Source: Ensifer sp. IC4062
GTDB taxonomy: Bacteria; Pseudomonadota; Alphaproteobacteria; Rhizobiales; Rhizobiaceae
DNA length: 64,000 bases
Reading direction: 5' to 3'
Assembly (NCBI RefSeq): GCF_020193575.1
Contig: NZ_JADYVD010000039.1
Span: 16,361 to 80,360 of the forward strand
Position 1 is the stretch's first letter, and every line of letters begins with the position of its first letter. Below the pieces are notes generated by a model that saw only the letters and a list, made by a program, of their open reading frames with translations, did not search any database and had not been told where the DNA came from. The position numbers were made by a program, and so were the translations under genes. This document shows, piece after piece, positions 18,821-27,253 of this stretch.

Positions 18821-19831
18821 TCAGAAAAGGTGTTCCTTGTAGGTGGCCTTGTCGGCGAGAACCATGCCGTTGCCGACGATCAGCACGCCCTCGCCCGCTC
18901 CCTTCTTCACGGTCACCTTGTTGTAACCCTCGACGCCGAGATCCATGCCGTTCGTGACTTCCTTCTTCTCGAGCAGGAGCTTGGCAACGGCGTTCATTGC
19001 CATGCCGGCCTTTTGCGGATCCCAGAAGCCGATGGCGGTGATAGCACCAGACTCGAGCAGGTCAGCGGAAGGATTGGGCAGACCGGTACCGACCAGGCAT
19101 ACCTTGCCTGTCAGGCCGGCTTCGTCGATGGCGCGCCCGACGCCGAGCACGTCGTTGCCGGCCGACGTCTGGAAGCCCTTGATGTCCGGGTGCTTGCGCA
19201 GGATCTCCTTGGCCTTCTCATAGGTGCCGTTCGCATCGTCGAAGGACTCGTTGTTGGGATCGACGAGTTCCATGCCCAGATATTTCTTGGCGTTCTCCTC
19301 GCCGGCGCCAACCCACTGCATGTGGGTGCGGCTGCCGAGCGAACCGACGAAGGTGGTCCACTTGCCTTCCTTGCCCATGCACTCGGCCAGGCGCTCGTTC
19401 AGCGCAGCGCCATAATCGGAATTGTCGAACGCCTCGACATCCGCGTGGGTGTTCGTCTGATTGTCGGCTTCATGGGTCACGACGACGATGCCGCGCTCCA
19501 TTGCGCGCTTGAAGGTGCCTTCGAGAACGGCCGGATCCATCGGAACGACTGCCAGCGCGTTGACGCCCTTGGCGACGAGGTCCTGAATGATCTGGAGCTG
19601 CTGGGCGGAATCGGCGGTTGCCGGGCCGCTCTGGCTGGCGTCCACGTCCGGGTTAGCCTCGGCGAAAGCATCGACGCCCGTGTTCATGCGGTCGAACCAC
19701 GGAATGCCACTGATCTTCACGACGGTCGCGATGACCGGCTTTTCCTGCGCCACGAGGGCGCCTGCGGAACCGGCGAGCATCGCGGCGGCGACAGCCGTGC
19801 CTGCGAGCATCTTCTTCGAAAGTGACTTCAT
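18821..19831 (-). CDS. Periplasmic sugar-binding protein (RhaS/LsrB-like, family 4)
   Basis: A 336-residue binding protein with a Sec signal peptide (MKSLSKKMLAGTAVAAAMLA). The body resembles RhaS/LsrB-like ligand binders (QIIQDLVAKGVNALAVVPMD, GFWDPQKAGMAMNAVAKLL). The ATG at 19831 follows GGAGG at correct spacing; a GTG at 19843 overlaps the ribosome site. The AI-2-contacting Asp-Gln pair of LsrB appears to be Thr-His here (SRTHMQWV), so AI-2 is unlikely to be the ligand. A keto sugar or sugar alcohol handled by DhaKL is a better guess. Confidence 0.86.
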   Translation of the reverse strand: MKSLSKKMLAGTAVAAAMLAGSAGALVAQEKPVIATVVKISGIPWFDRMNTGVDAFAEANPDVDASQSGPATADSAQQLQIIQDLVAKGVNALAVVPMDPAVLEGTFKRAMERGIVVVTHEADNQTNTHADVEAFDNSDYGAALNERLAECMGKEGKWTTFVGSLGSRTHMQWVGAGEENAKKYLGMELVDPNNESFDDANGTYEKAKEILRKHPDIKGFQTSAGNDVLGVGRAIDEAGLTGKVCLVGTGLPNPSADLLESGAITAIGFWDPQKAGMAMNAVAKLLLEKKEVTNGMDLGVEGYNKVTVKKGAGEGVLIVGNGMVLADKATYKEHLF

Positions 19832-19855
19832 GTTTTCCTCCACGACAAGTTTCCC

Positions 19856-20887
19856 TCAGTTGTCTTGCTTCGGCGCGTGAGGGCGCGGCGCCAAAGAAAC
19901 CGCTTGGCGATTGCCAGGGAATAGGAAGCCGGTCAGGTCATAGCGACCGACGGCAAGGAAAGTGAGCAGCAGCAGCCCCCAGGCGAAATCACGCACGAAG
20001 TTGGACAGGCCGCCGAAGTTCAGAAGGCTCGACATAAGCTGCAGCGCCACGGCGCTCAGCACCACACAGATCACACGACCGTAGCCGCCTTCAGGCTTCA
20101 CGCCGGCCATGACGGCGATCAGGATCGCGATCAGCAGGTAGGAGCTGCCGTAGTCGAACTTAACATTGACGTTGCGTGCGGCGATGATGACGCCCGCCAG
20201 ACCCGACAGCGTGCCGCTGATCGCATAGGTCGCCACCAGCACGCCGTTCCTCGGAAAGCCGGCATAAACTGCTGCCTTCGGATTGGTGCCCATCAGCATC
20301 AGCCAGAGCCCATAGGGCGTGAACTTCAGCGCGGCTGCGACCAACCCCGCCACGACGACGAAGACCAGGAAGCTGATCGGGACTTCCAGGAACATGTCGT
20401 TGCCGATGCTGGACAAGAGCGCCGGGCTGCCGACCATCACGGCCTTACCGCCGGAGACGACGACCGCGAGGCCCATGAACGCCATCTGCGTGCCGAGCGT
20501 GCAAAGGATCGGCGTGATGTTGAGTTTCGAGATCAGCAGCCCGTTGATCACGCCGCCGGAAAGCCCAATCGCCAAGGCGCCGCCGATGAAGGCCAGGCTG
20601 AAAGCCAAATCGCTTTCGCCGCTCGACAGGAACGAGGAGACGATCACCGCGGAGAGGACGCCGGAGAGGTTCGCAAGCGCAATACCCGAGAGGTCGATGC
20701 CGCCATTGCCGGCGCACATGGCGAGCATGACACCGATCGCAAGAAGGCCGATTTCCGGCAGCTGGCTCGCCATCGACTGGAGATTGAACAGCGACAGGAA
20801 GGAGCCGCCAGATATGACAGCGCCAAGGACCAGCAGCACGCAATTGATGGCAACGAGCATGACCAGCTGCCCGCCAGTCTTCTGCAT
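19856..20887 (-). CDS. Ribose-type ABC transporter permease, first gene of operon
   Basis: A 343-residue RbsC-family permease with about nine membrane segments (for example LVMLVAINCVLLVLGAVISG at the N-terminus). The ATG is 4 nt after GGGAGGA. It is the first gene after the operator region, ahead of the binding-protein gene; most such operons put the binding protein first. The C-terminal tail after residue 320 is polar. Confidence 0.85.
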   Translation of the reverse strand: MQKTGGQLVMLVAINCVLLVLGAVISGGSFLSLFNLQSMASQLPEIGLLAIGVMLAMCAGNGGIDLSGIALANLSGVLSAVIVSSFLSSGESDLAFSLAFIGGALAIGLSGGVINGLLISKLNITPILCTLGTQMAFMGLAVVVSGGKAVMVGSPALLSSIGNDMFLEVPISFLVFVVVAGLVAAALKFTPYGLWLMLMGTNPKAAVYAGFPRNGVLVATYAISGTLSGLAGVIIAARNVNVKFDYGSSYLLIAILIAVMAGVKPEGGYGRVICVVLSAVALQLMSSLLNFGGLSNFVRDFAWGLLLLTFLAVGRYDLTGFLFPGNRQAVSLAPRPHAPKQDN

Positions 20888-20900
20888 GGTCTCCTCCCAT

Positions 20901-20911
20901 GTTTAGTAAAC
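20901..20911. promoter_or_regulatory. LacI-type operator, site 1
   Basis: GTTTAGTAAAC, an 11-bp palindrome with an odd centre, lies 14 bp before the permease ATG. Two near-identical sites follow at 20921-20931 and 21032-21042. Confidence 0.65.
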
Positions 20912-20920
20912 TGCCGTATG

Positions 20921-20931
20921 CTTTACTAAAC
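20921..20931. promoter_or_regulatory. LacI-type operator, site 2
   Basis: CTTTACTAAAC is the same motif in reverse sense with one end mismatch. Its centre is 20 bp from the centre of site 1, about two helical turns, which would place two dimers on one DNA face. Confidence 0.6.
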
Positions 20932-21031
20932 TGGTTATCAAAGCCGATTGCCGTCTGCAAGCTGATTTCAACGAAATTTGGTTGCGGAAGCGCGTCTTTT
21001 GTCCTACGCCTCCAAATCAGGTCGGAGATCT

Positions 21032-21042
21032 GTTTACTAAAC
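21032..21042. promoter_or_regulatory. LacI-type operator, site 3
   Basis: GTTTACTAAAC is the exact reverse complement of site 1. It lies 46 bp before the regulator ATG, so the regulator probably also controls its own operon; a loop with sites 1 and 2 is possible. Confidence 0.62.
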
Positions 21043-21088
21043 GCTTCGCCTTCGCAGCACAAAAATTGGGGAATCCGGACAGGCGCGC

Positions 21089-22180
21089 ATGAAGGAAAAG
21101 AAGACTCTGACGATCCGGGACATTGCCGACGCCGCAGGCGTTTCGCCGGCCACGGTCTCCCTCGTGCTGAACGGAAAGGGGGATATTTCCGGCGTCACGC
21201 GAGCGCGCGTGCTGGAGGCGGTCGCCAACCTGAATTACGTCCCACGCGCGACCAAGAGCAGTTCCGAGCCTGGGGAAACTTTGCGGTTCCTGAAAATTGC
21301 GAAACACGGCCATACGGTCAATCGCGACCACAGTGTCTTCATCTCCGACTACATCGACGGCATGTCGGCGGAGGCGACGCGCCGGAACTACACGCTGGAG
21401 GTCGTCAGTTTCGAAGGCCAACCCATCAGCTCCGTCGCCGAATCGCTGGCCGGAGCCCCGATCAGCGGCGTCGTTGCGCTCGGCACCGAGCTTACCGAGG
21501 CGGATATACGCCTGATACAGGGCCTGGGGCTGCCGACGGTCTTCATCGATACCTTCTACGACGTGATCGACGCCAACTTCGTCGACATGAACAATGAGGA
21601 CGCGGTCTATAAGGTGCTGTCGCGATTCCAGCGGCAGGGGTTCAAGCGAATCGGCTTCGTGGCGAGCCATGTCGATACCACCAACTTCAGGCTGCGGCGG
21701 GACGCCTTCTTCAAGAACATGGCGCGCCTCGGCCTGAAGCCGCGCGAGGAAGACGTCATCTCGGTAGAGTCGACCTATGACGGCGCCTATGCCGATACGC
21801 GCGCGCTCCTGCACTCCGGCATTGAGCTCGCCGAATGCTACTTCTGCACCAACGACATCATCGCCTATGGCTTCATACGGGCGCTCAAGGAATACGGCAT
21901 CCGCATTCCCGACGATGTCTCCGTCATCGGCTTCGATAATCTGCCGCAGAGCGCGACGATGGAACCGTCATTGACAACCATCGAGGTTTCCAAGCGCAAG
22001 ATCGGCTACCTGGCCGTGACCGTTCTGGACGACCTGATCAATGCTTCCGAGCCGCAACCGTCGGTGAAGATCCTGGTGGGCGCTGACCTTGTCTTGCGCG
22101 CGAGCGACTCGCGCGGAGAAAACCAGCCGAGGGGACGGCGGTCGGGCAAGACCTCGACGGCGAAGCTGCCCGCAGATTAA
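21089..22180 (+). CDS. LacI-family regulator of the dha/ribose-type transporter locus
   Basis: A 363-residue LacI/GalR protein. Helix-turn-helix LTIRDIADAAGVSPATVSLV lies at residues 7-26, followed by a sugar-binding core (segment YFCTNDIIAYGFIRALKEYG). The ending, SRGENQPRGRRSGK onward, is basic and longer than usual. It is divergent from the transporter-dhaKL operon and leads a forward operon with the racemase-like and aldo/keto reductase genes. Three matching palindromes in the shared intergenic region are its likely operators. Confidence 0.87.
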   Translation: MKEKKTLTIRDIADAAGVSPATVSLVLNGKGDISGVTRARVLEAVANLNYVPRATKSSSEPGETLRFLKIAKHGHTVNRDHSVFISDYIDGMSAEATRRNYTLEVVSFEGQPISSVAESLAGAPISGVVALGTELTEADIRLIQGLGLPTVFIDTFYDVIDANFVDMNNEDAVYKVLSRFQRQGFKRIGFVASHVDTTNFRLRRDAFFKNMARLGLKPREEDVISVESTYDGAYADTRALLHSGIELAECYFCTNDIIAYGFIRALKEYGIRIPDDVSVIGFDNLPQSATMEPSLTTIEVSKRKIGYLAVTVLDDLINASEPQPSVKILVGADLVLRASDSRGENQPRGRRSGKTSTAKLPAD

Positions 22181-22222
22181 ACGCCAAACTAGCTTTTTAG
22201 CCTGCCATGGGAGGAACTTGCG

Positions 22223-22915
22223 ATGCCGTCGCTGGCCCTGATACACACGGTGCCCGATCTCGTGGCCCGGTTTCGGCCGCTGGTCACGCGTTCCTTTCCT
22301 GACTGGACGAGCTTCAACATCGTCGATGAGAGCCTGCTCGCCAACACCGTGCGTGAGGGCGTGCTTTCGCAGAAGACGATGCAGCGGCTCGGCAGTTACG
22401 TCTTCTCCGCCGCCGACGCTGGCGCGGATGCGATCGTTGTCACATGCTCGACGCTTGGCGGCGCGGTGGATCTTATTCGGCCACTCTCGTCCGTGCCGCT
22501 CTTCCGCATCGATCAAGGCATGGCCGAGGCGGCCGTGGAGCGCGCCCGACGCATCGGCGTGCTGGCGAGGGTCCCCACGACCCTGGCCCCGACAAGTGCG
22601 CTGTTGCAGCACTGCGCCGACGCCGCCGGGAAGGACTGCACGGTCGTGCCGATGCTGTGCGACGGCGCCTTCGAGCGGCTCGCCGCCGGCGACCGAGAGG
22701 TGCATGACCTGCGGGTGATGGAGGGCTACCGGTCGCTGGCGGAGTCCGTCGATCTCGTCGTTCTTGCCCAGGCGTCGATGGCCGCGGCACTTGCCGACCG
22801 CGGCGATGAAACGCCCGTGCCGTTCCTGACCAGCCCGGAGCTTGGCGTGGCCCATGTCGCCAAGCAGTTGACATCTTCTAAGGGCGCCTCGGCGTCCTCG
22901 GCTTGCATTCATTGA
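22223..22915 (+). CDS. Aspartate/glutamate racemase-superfamily protein
   Basis: A 230-residue protein with the superfamily fold. The first catalytic-type cysteine is in VVTCSTLGGAVD. The position where true racemases have the second cysteine reads VVLAQASMA, so the two-cysteine proton-exchange mechanism is probably absent. Related variants occur beside sugar-catabolic genes and have no settled activity. ATG follows GGAGG by 8 nt. It sits between the LacI regulator and an aldo/keto reductase (12-bp gap), so it likely acts in the same carbohydrate pathway, perhaps as an isomerase or lyase; that is a guess. Confidence 0.75.
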   Translation: MPSLALIHTVPDLVARFRPLVTRSFPDWTSFNIVDESLLANTVREGVLSQKTMQRLGSYVFSAADAGADAIVVTCSTLGGAVDLIRPLSSVPLFRIDQGMAEAAVERARRIGVLARVPTTLAPTSALLQHCADAAGKDCTVVPMLCDGAFERLAAGDREVHDLRVMEGYRSLAESVDLVVLAQASMAAALADRGDETPVPFLTSPELGVAHVAKQLTSSKGASASSACIH

Positions 22916-22927
22916 CGGGAGTGAACA

Positions 22928-23989
22928 ATGGAATACAGGACACTCGGCCGGTCCGGCCTCAAGGTTTCAGCCATCACCATGGGAACCTTCTCCTTCGGCG
23001 GCGTGGGCGCCTTCGCTAAGGTCGCAAACCAGGACGTGAAGGATGCCCGGCGGCTCATCGATGTCTGCATCGATAGCGGCGTGAACCTCTTTGACACGGC
23101 CAACATGTATTCGCTCGGCCGCTCCGAGGAGATCCTTGGCGAGGCACTCGAGAGCAAACGAGACCGCGTGCTGATCTCCTCAAAGGCGCGCATGCGGATC
23201 GGCGATGGTCCGAACGACGAGGGCGTTTCCCGCTACCACCTCATCCGCGAATGCGAGAAGAGCCTCAAACGCCTCAGGACAGACCACATCGATGTCTATT
23301 TCATGCACGAATGGGACGGCCTGACGCCGGTCGAGGAGATGCTCTCCGCCCTCGACATGCTGATGCGGCAGGGCAAGATCCGATACATCGGCTGCTCCAA
23401 TTATTCGGGCTGGCACATTATGAAGGCGCTCGGCGTCGCCGAAATGAAAAATCTGCCGCGCTTCGTTACGCAGCAGATCCACTACACGCTCGAGGCGCGC
23501 GAAGCCGAATACGAGCTGTTGCCGATCTCCGTCGACCAGGGCCTCGGCGTAATGGTCTGGAGCCCGCTCGCCGCCGGCCTGCTCTCGGGTGCCTTCGGCC
23601 GCGACAAGGCGCCGGCGGATTCGCGGCAGGCGGCCGGCTGGACGGAACCGCCAATCCGCGATCAGGAGCGCCTGTGGAACATCATTGACGTGCTTGAAGA
23701 AATCGCCACGGAGCGCGGCGTGAGCGTCGCCCAAGTCAATCTTGCCTGGACACTGACCCGGCCAGGCATCGCAACGCTCGTCGTTGGCGGACTGAGCGAG
23801 CAGCAGTTCAGGGACAATATCGGCGCAGTCGATCTCAAGCTTTCGCGAGAAGAACTGGAACGACTGAACCGGGTCAGCCGCCCGCCCTACATCTATCCCT
23901 ATTGGCACCAGCACAATTTCGCCAAGGACCGCTTCTGCTCCGCCGACTGGGCCCTGCACGCGAGCTACGAGGATCTCGGGCTGGTCTGA
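22928..23989 (+). CDS. Aldo/keto reductase
   Basis: A 353-residue TIM-barrel NADP(H) oxidoreductase. MEYRTLGRSGLKVSAITMG is the standard start. The catalytic Asp and Tyr are visible in LFDTANMYSLGRSEEILG, the Lys in VLISSKARM and the His in DVYFMHEWDG. It belongs to the YajO/Tas-like group (AKR11/12-like). ATG follows GGGAG. As last gene of the forward arm, it probably interconverts a keto and hydroxy form of the sugar imported by the divergent transporter. Confidence 0.88.
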   Translation: MEYRTLGRSGLKVSAITMGTFSFGGVGAFAKVANQDVKDARRLIDVCIDSGVNLFDTANMYSLGRSEEILGEALESKRDRVLISSKARMRIGDGPNDEGVSRYHLIRECEKSLKRLRTDHIDVYFMHEWDGLTPVEEMLSALDMLMRQGKIRYIGCSNYSGWHIMKALGVAEMKNLPRFVTQQIHYTLEAREAEYELLPISVDQGLGVMVWSPLAAGLLSGAFGRDKAPADSRQAAGWTEPPIRDQERLWNIIDVLEEIATERGVSVAQVNLAWTLTRPGIATLVVGGLSEQQFRDNIGAVDLKLSREELERLNRVSRPPYIYPYWHQHNFAKDRFCSADWALHASYEDLGLV

Positions 23990-24119
23990 TCACACCTCGC
24001 AAGAGAGGGTGGTTCGTTCATCATCCGTGACCACCGATAGGAACGCTTTTTATGTCGACGTAGCTTCGATGCCCTGATTCCCACCTTCGCAGCCGGGGGC
24101 CAAAATGAGAATGAGGCCT

Positions 24120-24413
24120 TCACACATAGAAGCTCAGGCAGAGAATCGAGGCAGCTAACATCGGCAGCCTCTGGCTCTTCCCGCGAAAGCTCGCGGCGAC
24201 GGCGAGTGCCGCAAGGGAAGCAAGCGCGGCAGCAAAAGTGGCACCGGCAGAGAGGTACAGGCCCAAGGCTCCGACAAAAACCGAAGTTCCGACCGTCGTT
24301 TCGACGGCGGATTTCCAATCATTGACTCCATCTGCAAAAGCCGTGAGAAACGCCGGGCCGCTCAGTCCCAGAGCAAGCCAAATCAGCGCGGAGGAAAAGT
24401 CGAAGAAGTCCAA
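24120..24413 (-). CDS. Small hypothetical membrane protein
   Basis: A 97-residue ORF with three or four hydrophobic stretches (SALIWLALGLSGPAFLTAF, TSVFVGALGLYLSAGATF, ASLAALAVAASF) and no recognisable family. It would start at TTG with no clear ribosome site, so it may be spurious or have a different start. It lies alone between the aldo/keto reductase and the HPP protein. Its composition is more hydrophobic than expected for a chance frame. Confidence 0.4.
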   Translation of the reverse strand: MDFFDFSSALIWLALGLSGPAFLTAFADGVNDWKSAVETTVGTSVFVGALGLYLSAGATFAAALASLAALAVAASFRGKSQRLPMLAASILCLSFYV

Positions 24414-24642
24414 GCTGCACCCATACCGACTGTTGTCGACTAGGGAAGTGCAATTTTCGTGCCAATTTCCATGCTCAGGAGAACGCCCGAAATCATCGCG
24501 CTTCCCTCATCACACCCGGTCATGGCCAGAAAATTTCCGAAATGGCGACCGCGCGACATAGAATTCCGTTCACGCTATTGCCTCGCCCTTTTTATAGGCA
24601 CATAAGCCTCGAAAAATAAGCAACTGCATTTTGACGCTCTGA

Positions 24643-25788
24643 ATGATTGTCCCGCCTCCGCCCCACCAGAAATCAGGCTATGTGCCCAAGTTTAAGCTGT
24701 TCTCGCCGATCCTGGCGGGTGCAACGCTAAAAGAGCGCTTGATCGGCTGCCTTGGGGCATTGATCGGGATTTGTCTCACCGGTCTGGTCTGCGGTTTTGT
24801 GTTCGGCGACGATCCCCAGCTGCCGTTGATCGTTGCCCCCATCGGCGCCTCGGCGGTCTTGCTCTTTGCCGTTCCGGCCAGTCCGCTTGCGCAGCCCTGG
24901 TCTATCATCGGCGGGAACACGATTTCCGCCCTGATCGGCGTCACCGTGAGCTATTTTGTGAAGGACCAAATGCTTGCCATCGGCCTTGCAGTCGCTCTGG
25001 CGATCCTTGCGATGTCGCTCACGCGGTCACTTCATCCGCCGGGAGGCGCCTCCGCGCTGACGGCCGTAATCGGTGGAGCTGCGGTCGCACGCGCAGGTTT
25101 TTGGTTCCCATTCATACCGGTGGCTATCAACTCCTTGATCCTCGTCGCATTGGGCGTGGTGTTTCATCGGTTGGCTCGCCGCCAATATCCTCACCGACCG
25201 GCAGCTGCGCCGGCGAATACGCATAAGACGGCGGATCCTCCACCTGCGCTTCGTGTCGGTTTCAATTCCGAGGACATAGATGAGGCAATCGCGCGCTTGA
25301 ACGAGACACTTGATATCAGCCGGGATGACATCGACGCCCTTCTGAGGGAAGTCGAACTGCAAGCGCTTGTCAGGCAGAGGGGAGAGCTGACTTGTGCCGA
25401 CATCATGTCCCGCGACGTGGTTACGGTCCCAAGCAACGCGACGCCCGACCATGCACGATACCTCTTGTTGAAGCACGACATCCGTACACTTCCAGTGCTC
25501 GACGAGAATGAGAAGCTGGAGGGCACAGTGGGCCTAAGAGAACTCGCCGGCGAAGACCTCGACAGCAAACTGCCGATAACCGCGGCAGCTACCGCCAAGC
25601 CATCCGACCCTGCGATTGGCCTGCTTCCGCGGCTGACGGACGGCAAAACACACGCCGTCGTCATACTTGATGGCGACGGCAAGGTCGTGGGCATCATATC
25701 CCAAACCGACCTGCTCGCGACTTTAGCCAAGAGTCTCTCGCAAAATGGTTTGTCCGAAATCATGCACGGCAACGGGCAAGGCATCTGA
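24643..25788 (+). CDS. HPP-family membrane protein with two CBS domains
   Basis: A 381-residue protein. Residues about 15-185 form an HPP domain with four or five membrane helices and the namesake motif SLHPPGGASALTAVIGG. The cytoplasmic C-terminal part carries a CBS pair (CADIMSRDVVTVPSNATPDH, and the end around AVVILDGDGKVVGIISQTDL). CBS pairs bind adenine nucleotides, suggesting energy-sensing control. HPP proteins are linked to nitrite or small-anion transport in some organisms; the substrate here is unknown. No good ribosome site precedes the ATG. Confidence 0.82.
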   Translation: MIVPPPPHQKSGYVPKFKLFSPILAGATLKERLIGCLGALIGICLTGLVCGFVFGDDPQLPLIVAPIGASAVLLFAVPASPLAQPWSIIGGNTISALIGVTVSYFVKDQMLAIGLAVALAILAMSLTRSLHPPGGASALTAVIGGAAVARAGFWFPFIPVAINSLILVALGVVFHRLARRQYPHRPAAAPANTHKTADPPPALRVGFNSEDIDEAIARLNETLDISRDDIDALLREVELQALVRQRGELTCADIMSRDVVTVPSNATPDHARYLLLKHDIRTLPVLDENEKLEGTVGLRELAGEDLDSKLPITAAATAKPSDPAIGLLPRLTDGKTHAVVILDGDGKVVGIISQTDLLATLAKSLSQNGLSEIMHGNGQGI

Positions 25789-25996
25789 GGGCAGGCCAGG
25801 GACGACGTCTCTTCTGTCGCCCCGACCGGGAAGCAGGACAAGACCGCCAGGGCAAGCGAGGGCGTTAGGTTTTTATTCGTACGCTGCCGTCCCGACGCAG
25901 CAGCCACCGCACAAGCGGGTGACGCAGGCAGGCTAAGGTCGAGCGCAGGGACGAGCAGCAAGGCTGCTCATCTAACCGTTCTAACGGCTCAGCCAG

Positions 25997-26290
25997 TTAG
26001 CCCTTCTTGGTGCGAGATTTGGAAGCGGTGCTCCTCTTCGGCCTTGCATCGTCTTTCTGCTTCGTCGCTGCGGATTTCCTCGGTTTCCTCCCTTCGGAAG
26101 CGTCTGCAGATACAACAGCGTCGCCAGGAAGCGCGGCCTTCCCGGGCTCACCACCCCGATTGGTCCTTGCGGACTTCATCTCTTCCGCCGCCTCGAACCA
26201 GTGCTTCAGGCCGTCACCCTCCGGCCGTCCCGCTTTCTCCCACAGTTCATAGGCCCGCTTCCTGATCAGTTCTTCGCCGTCCGTCTTCAT
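25997..26290 (-). CDS. DUF2934 domain protein with basic C-terminal tail
   Basis: A 97-residue protein. The N-terminal 40 residues match DUF2934 (RKRAYELWEKAGRPEGDGLK, then HWFEAAEEM). The rest is a low-complexity Lys/Arg/Ser/Ala tail (KRSTASKSRTKKG) like those of histone-H1-like or DNA-associated small proteins. DUF2934 proteins are common in Rhizobiales and their function is unknown. Confidence 0.75.
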   Translation of the reverse strand: MKTDGEELIRKRAYELWEKAGRPEGDGLKHWFEAAEEMKSARTNRGGEPGKAALPGDAVVSADASEGRKPRKSAATKQKDDARPKRSTASKSRTKKG

Positions 26291-26671
26291 GGCAAACGCT
26301 CCTTATCAGCTGAGGTGGAAAATGGCCGGTGGGTGGCCGTGAGCCCGATGATATCGTCCCGATGACGAGTTTAGGCAGAATGCTCGATGCTCGCAATCGC
26401 AACACGTCTGCACTTGGTCACTTGTTGCAACTCATGAGACGTGTGGCGCTCGCCGCGCGCAGCGCGCAATTGCGATGACGGTGCGGTTCGTTGTAAACAT
26501 ACCGCACGCTTGATCTGAGAGAACCGTTTGAAAACGGGGTGGCGGTTTGAGGCGGTCCATGATTCAAGCTTATGATGTGGACAACAGCGAATCGGGCTCG
26601 GATGGCCATCGGTATTGGGGGCACCTCAAGCGTCCGTTGTTAGACTAGGCGCCACCTAGGAGATTGGAAAC
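26291..26671. other. Non-coding stretch
   Basis: 381 bp between the DUF2934 and VOC genes. I see no convincing gene, RNA or repeat. The VOC ribosome site (AGGAG) lies at its right end, and the DUF2934 promoter should lie at its left end. Confidence 0.5.
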
Positions 26672-27109
26672 ATGGCGCTCAAGCGGATGGACAACGTAGG
26701 AATCGTCGTCGAAGACCTCGGAGGCACGATTGATTTCTTTCGCGAACTCGGCCTCGAGCTCGAAGGGCGGGCCATGATCGAAGGAGAATGGGCCGGACGT
26801 GTCACTGGACTGGGCGATCAGCGTGTCGAGATTGCCATGATGCGTACACCCGACGGCCACAGCCGGCTCGAGCTCTCCCGCTTCCTCACGCCGCCTGTCG
26901 TCGCAGATCACCGGAACGCCCCGGTCAATGCTCTAGGCTACCTCCGCGTCATGTTTGCCGTGGACGACCTCGACGAGACGCTTGAAAGGCTCCACACGCG
27001 CGGCGCGCAGCTCGTAGGCGAAGTAGTCGAGTATAAGGACGCGTATCGGCTCTGCTACATCCGTGGGCCTGAAGGGCTTCTCATCGGACTCGCCCAGGAA
27101 CTCAGCTGA
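26672..27109 (+). CDS. VOC-family (glyoxalase/dioxygenase-fold) protein
   Basis: A 145-residue single-domain protein with two beta-alpha-beta-beta-beta modules (MDNVGIVVEDLGGTIDFFRE; LGYLRVMFAVDDLDETLERL). The C-terminal IRGPEGLLIGLAQEL contains the usual metal-ligand Glu position. The substrate is unknown; candidates include glyoxalase-like or resistance-type functions. ATG follows AGGAG. It stands alone. Confidence 0.82.
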   Translation: MALKRMDNVGIVVEDLGGTIDFFRELGLELEGRAMIEGEWAGRVTGLGDQRVEIAMMRTPDGHSRLELSRFLTPPVVADHRNAPVNALGYLRVMFAVDDLDETLERLHTRGAQLVGEVVEYKDAYRLCYIRGPEGLLIGLAQELS

Positions 27110-27191
27110 GCGCAATACGAAGACAATGGCGAAGAGTGACCAATGTCAGCGAGCTCGTCCGAGGCCGACCCGCCTGTAGCATTTTGAATTG

Positions 27192-27238
27192 CTGCATGTT
27201 TCTATTCTTAAATCGGCTAAAATTTAAGAGACATGCAG
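27192..27238. repeat. Palindromic repeat, family A
   Basis: Outer arms CTGCATGT / ACATGCAG enclose inner arms CTTAAAT / ATTTAAG. The same outer arms occur at 39080-39174 and 62659-62702. It lies 15 bp before the GFA gene and may place a hairpin in its leader. Confidence 0.75.
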
Positions 27239-27253
27239 TAGAGGAGACGCAGC

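Noticed and set aside
18821..19831. AI-2 (LsrB) uptake system
   Set aside because: The binding protein, tandem ATPase and two permeases resemble Lsr components. However, the LsrB Asp-Gln ligand pair reads Thr-His here, and LsrK, LsrF and LsrG are absent, so a sugar role is more likely.
26418..26624. Short minus-strand ORF in the gap before the VOC gene
   Set aside because: It has no family match, an unremarkable composition and no ribosome site.
27192..27238. CRISPR or phage attachment site interpretation of the palindromic repeats
   Set aside because: Copies are dispersed, single, self-complementary and lack regular spacers. No integrase or cas gene is present, and the pattern fits rhizobial mosaic repeats.
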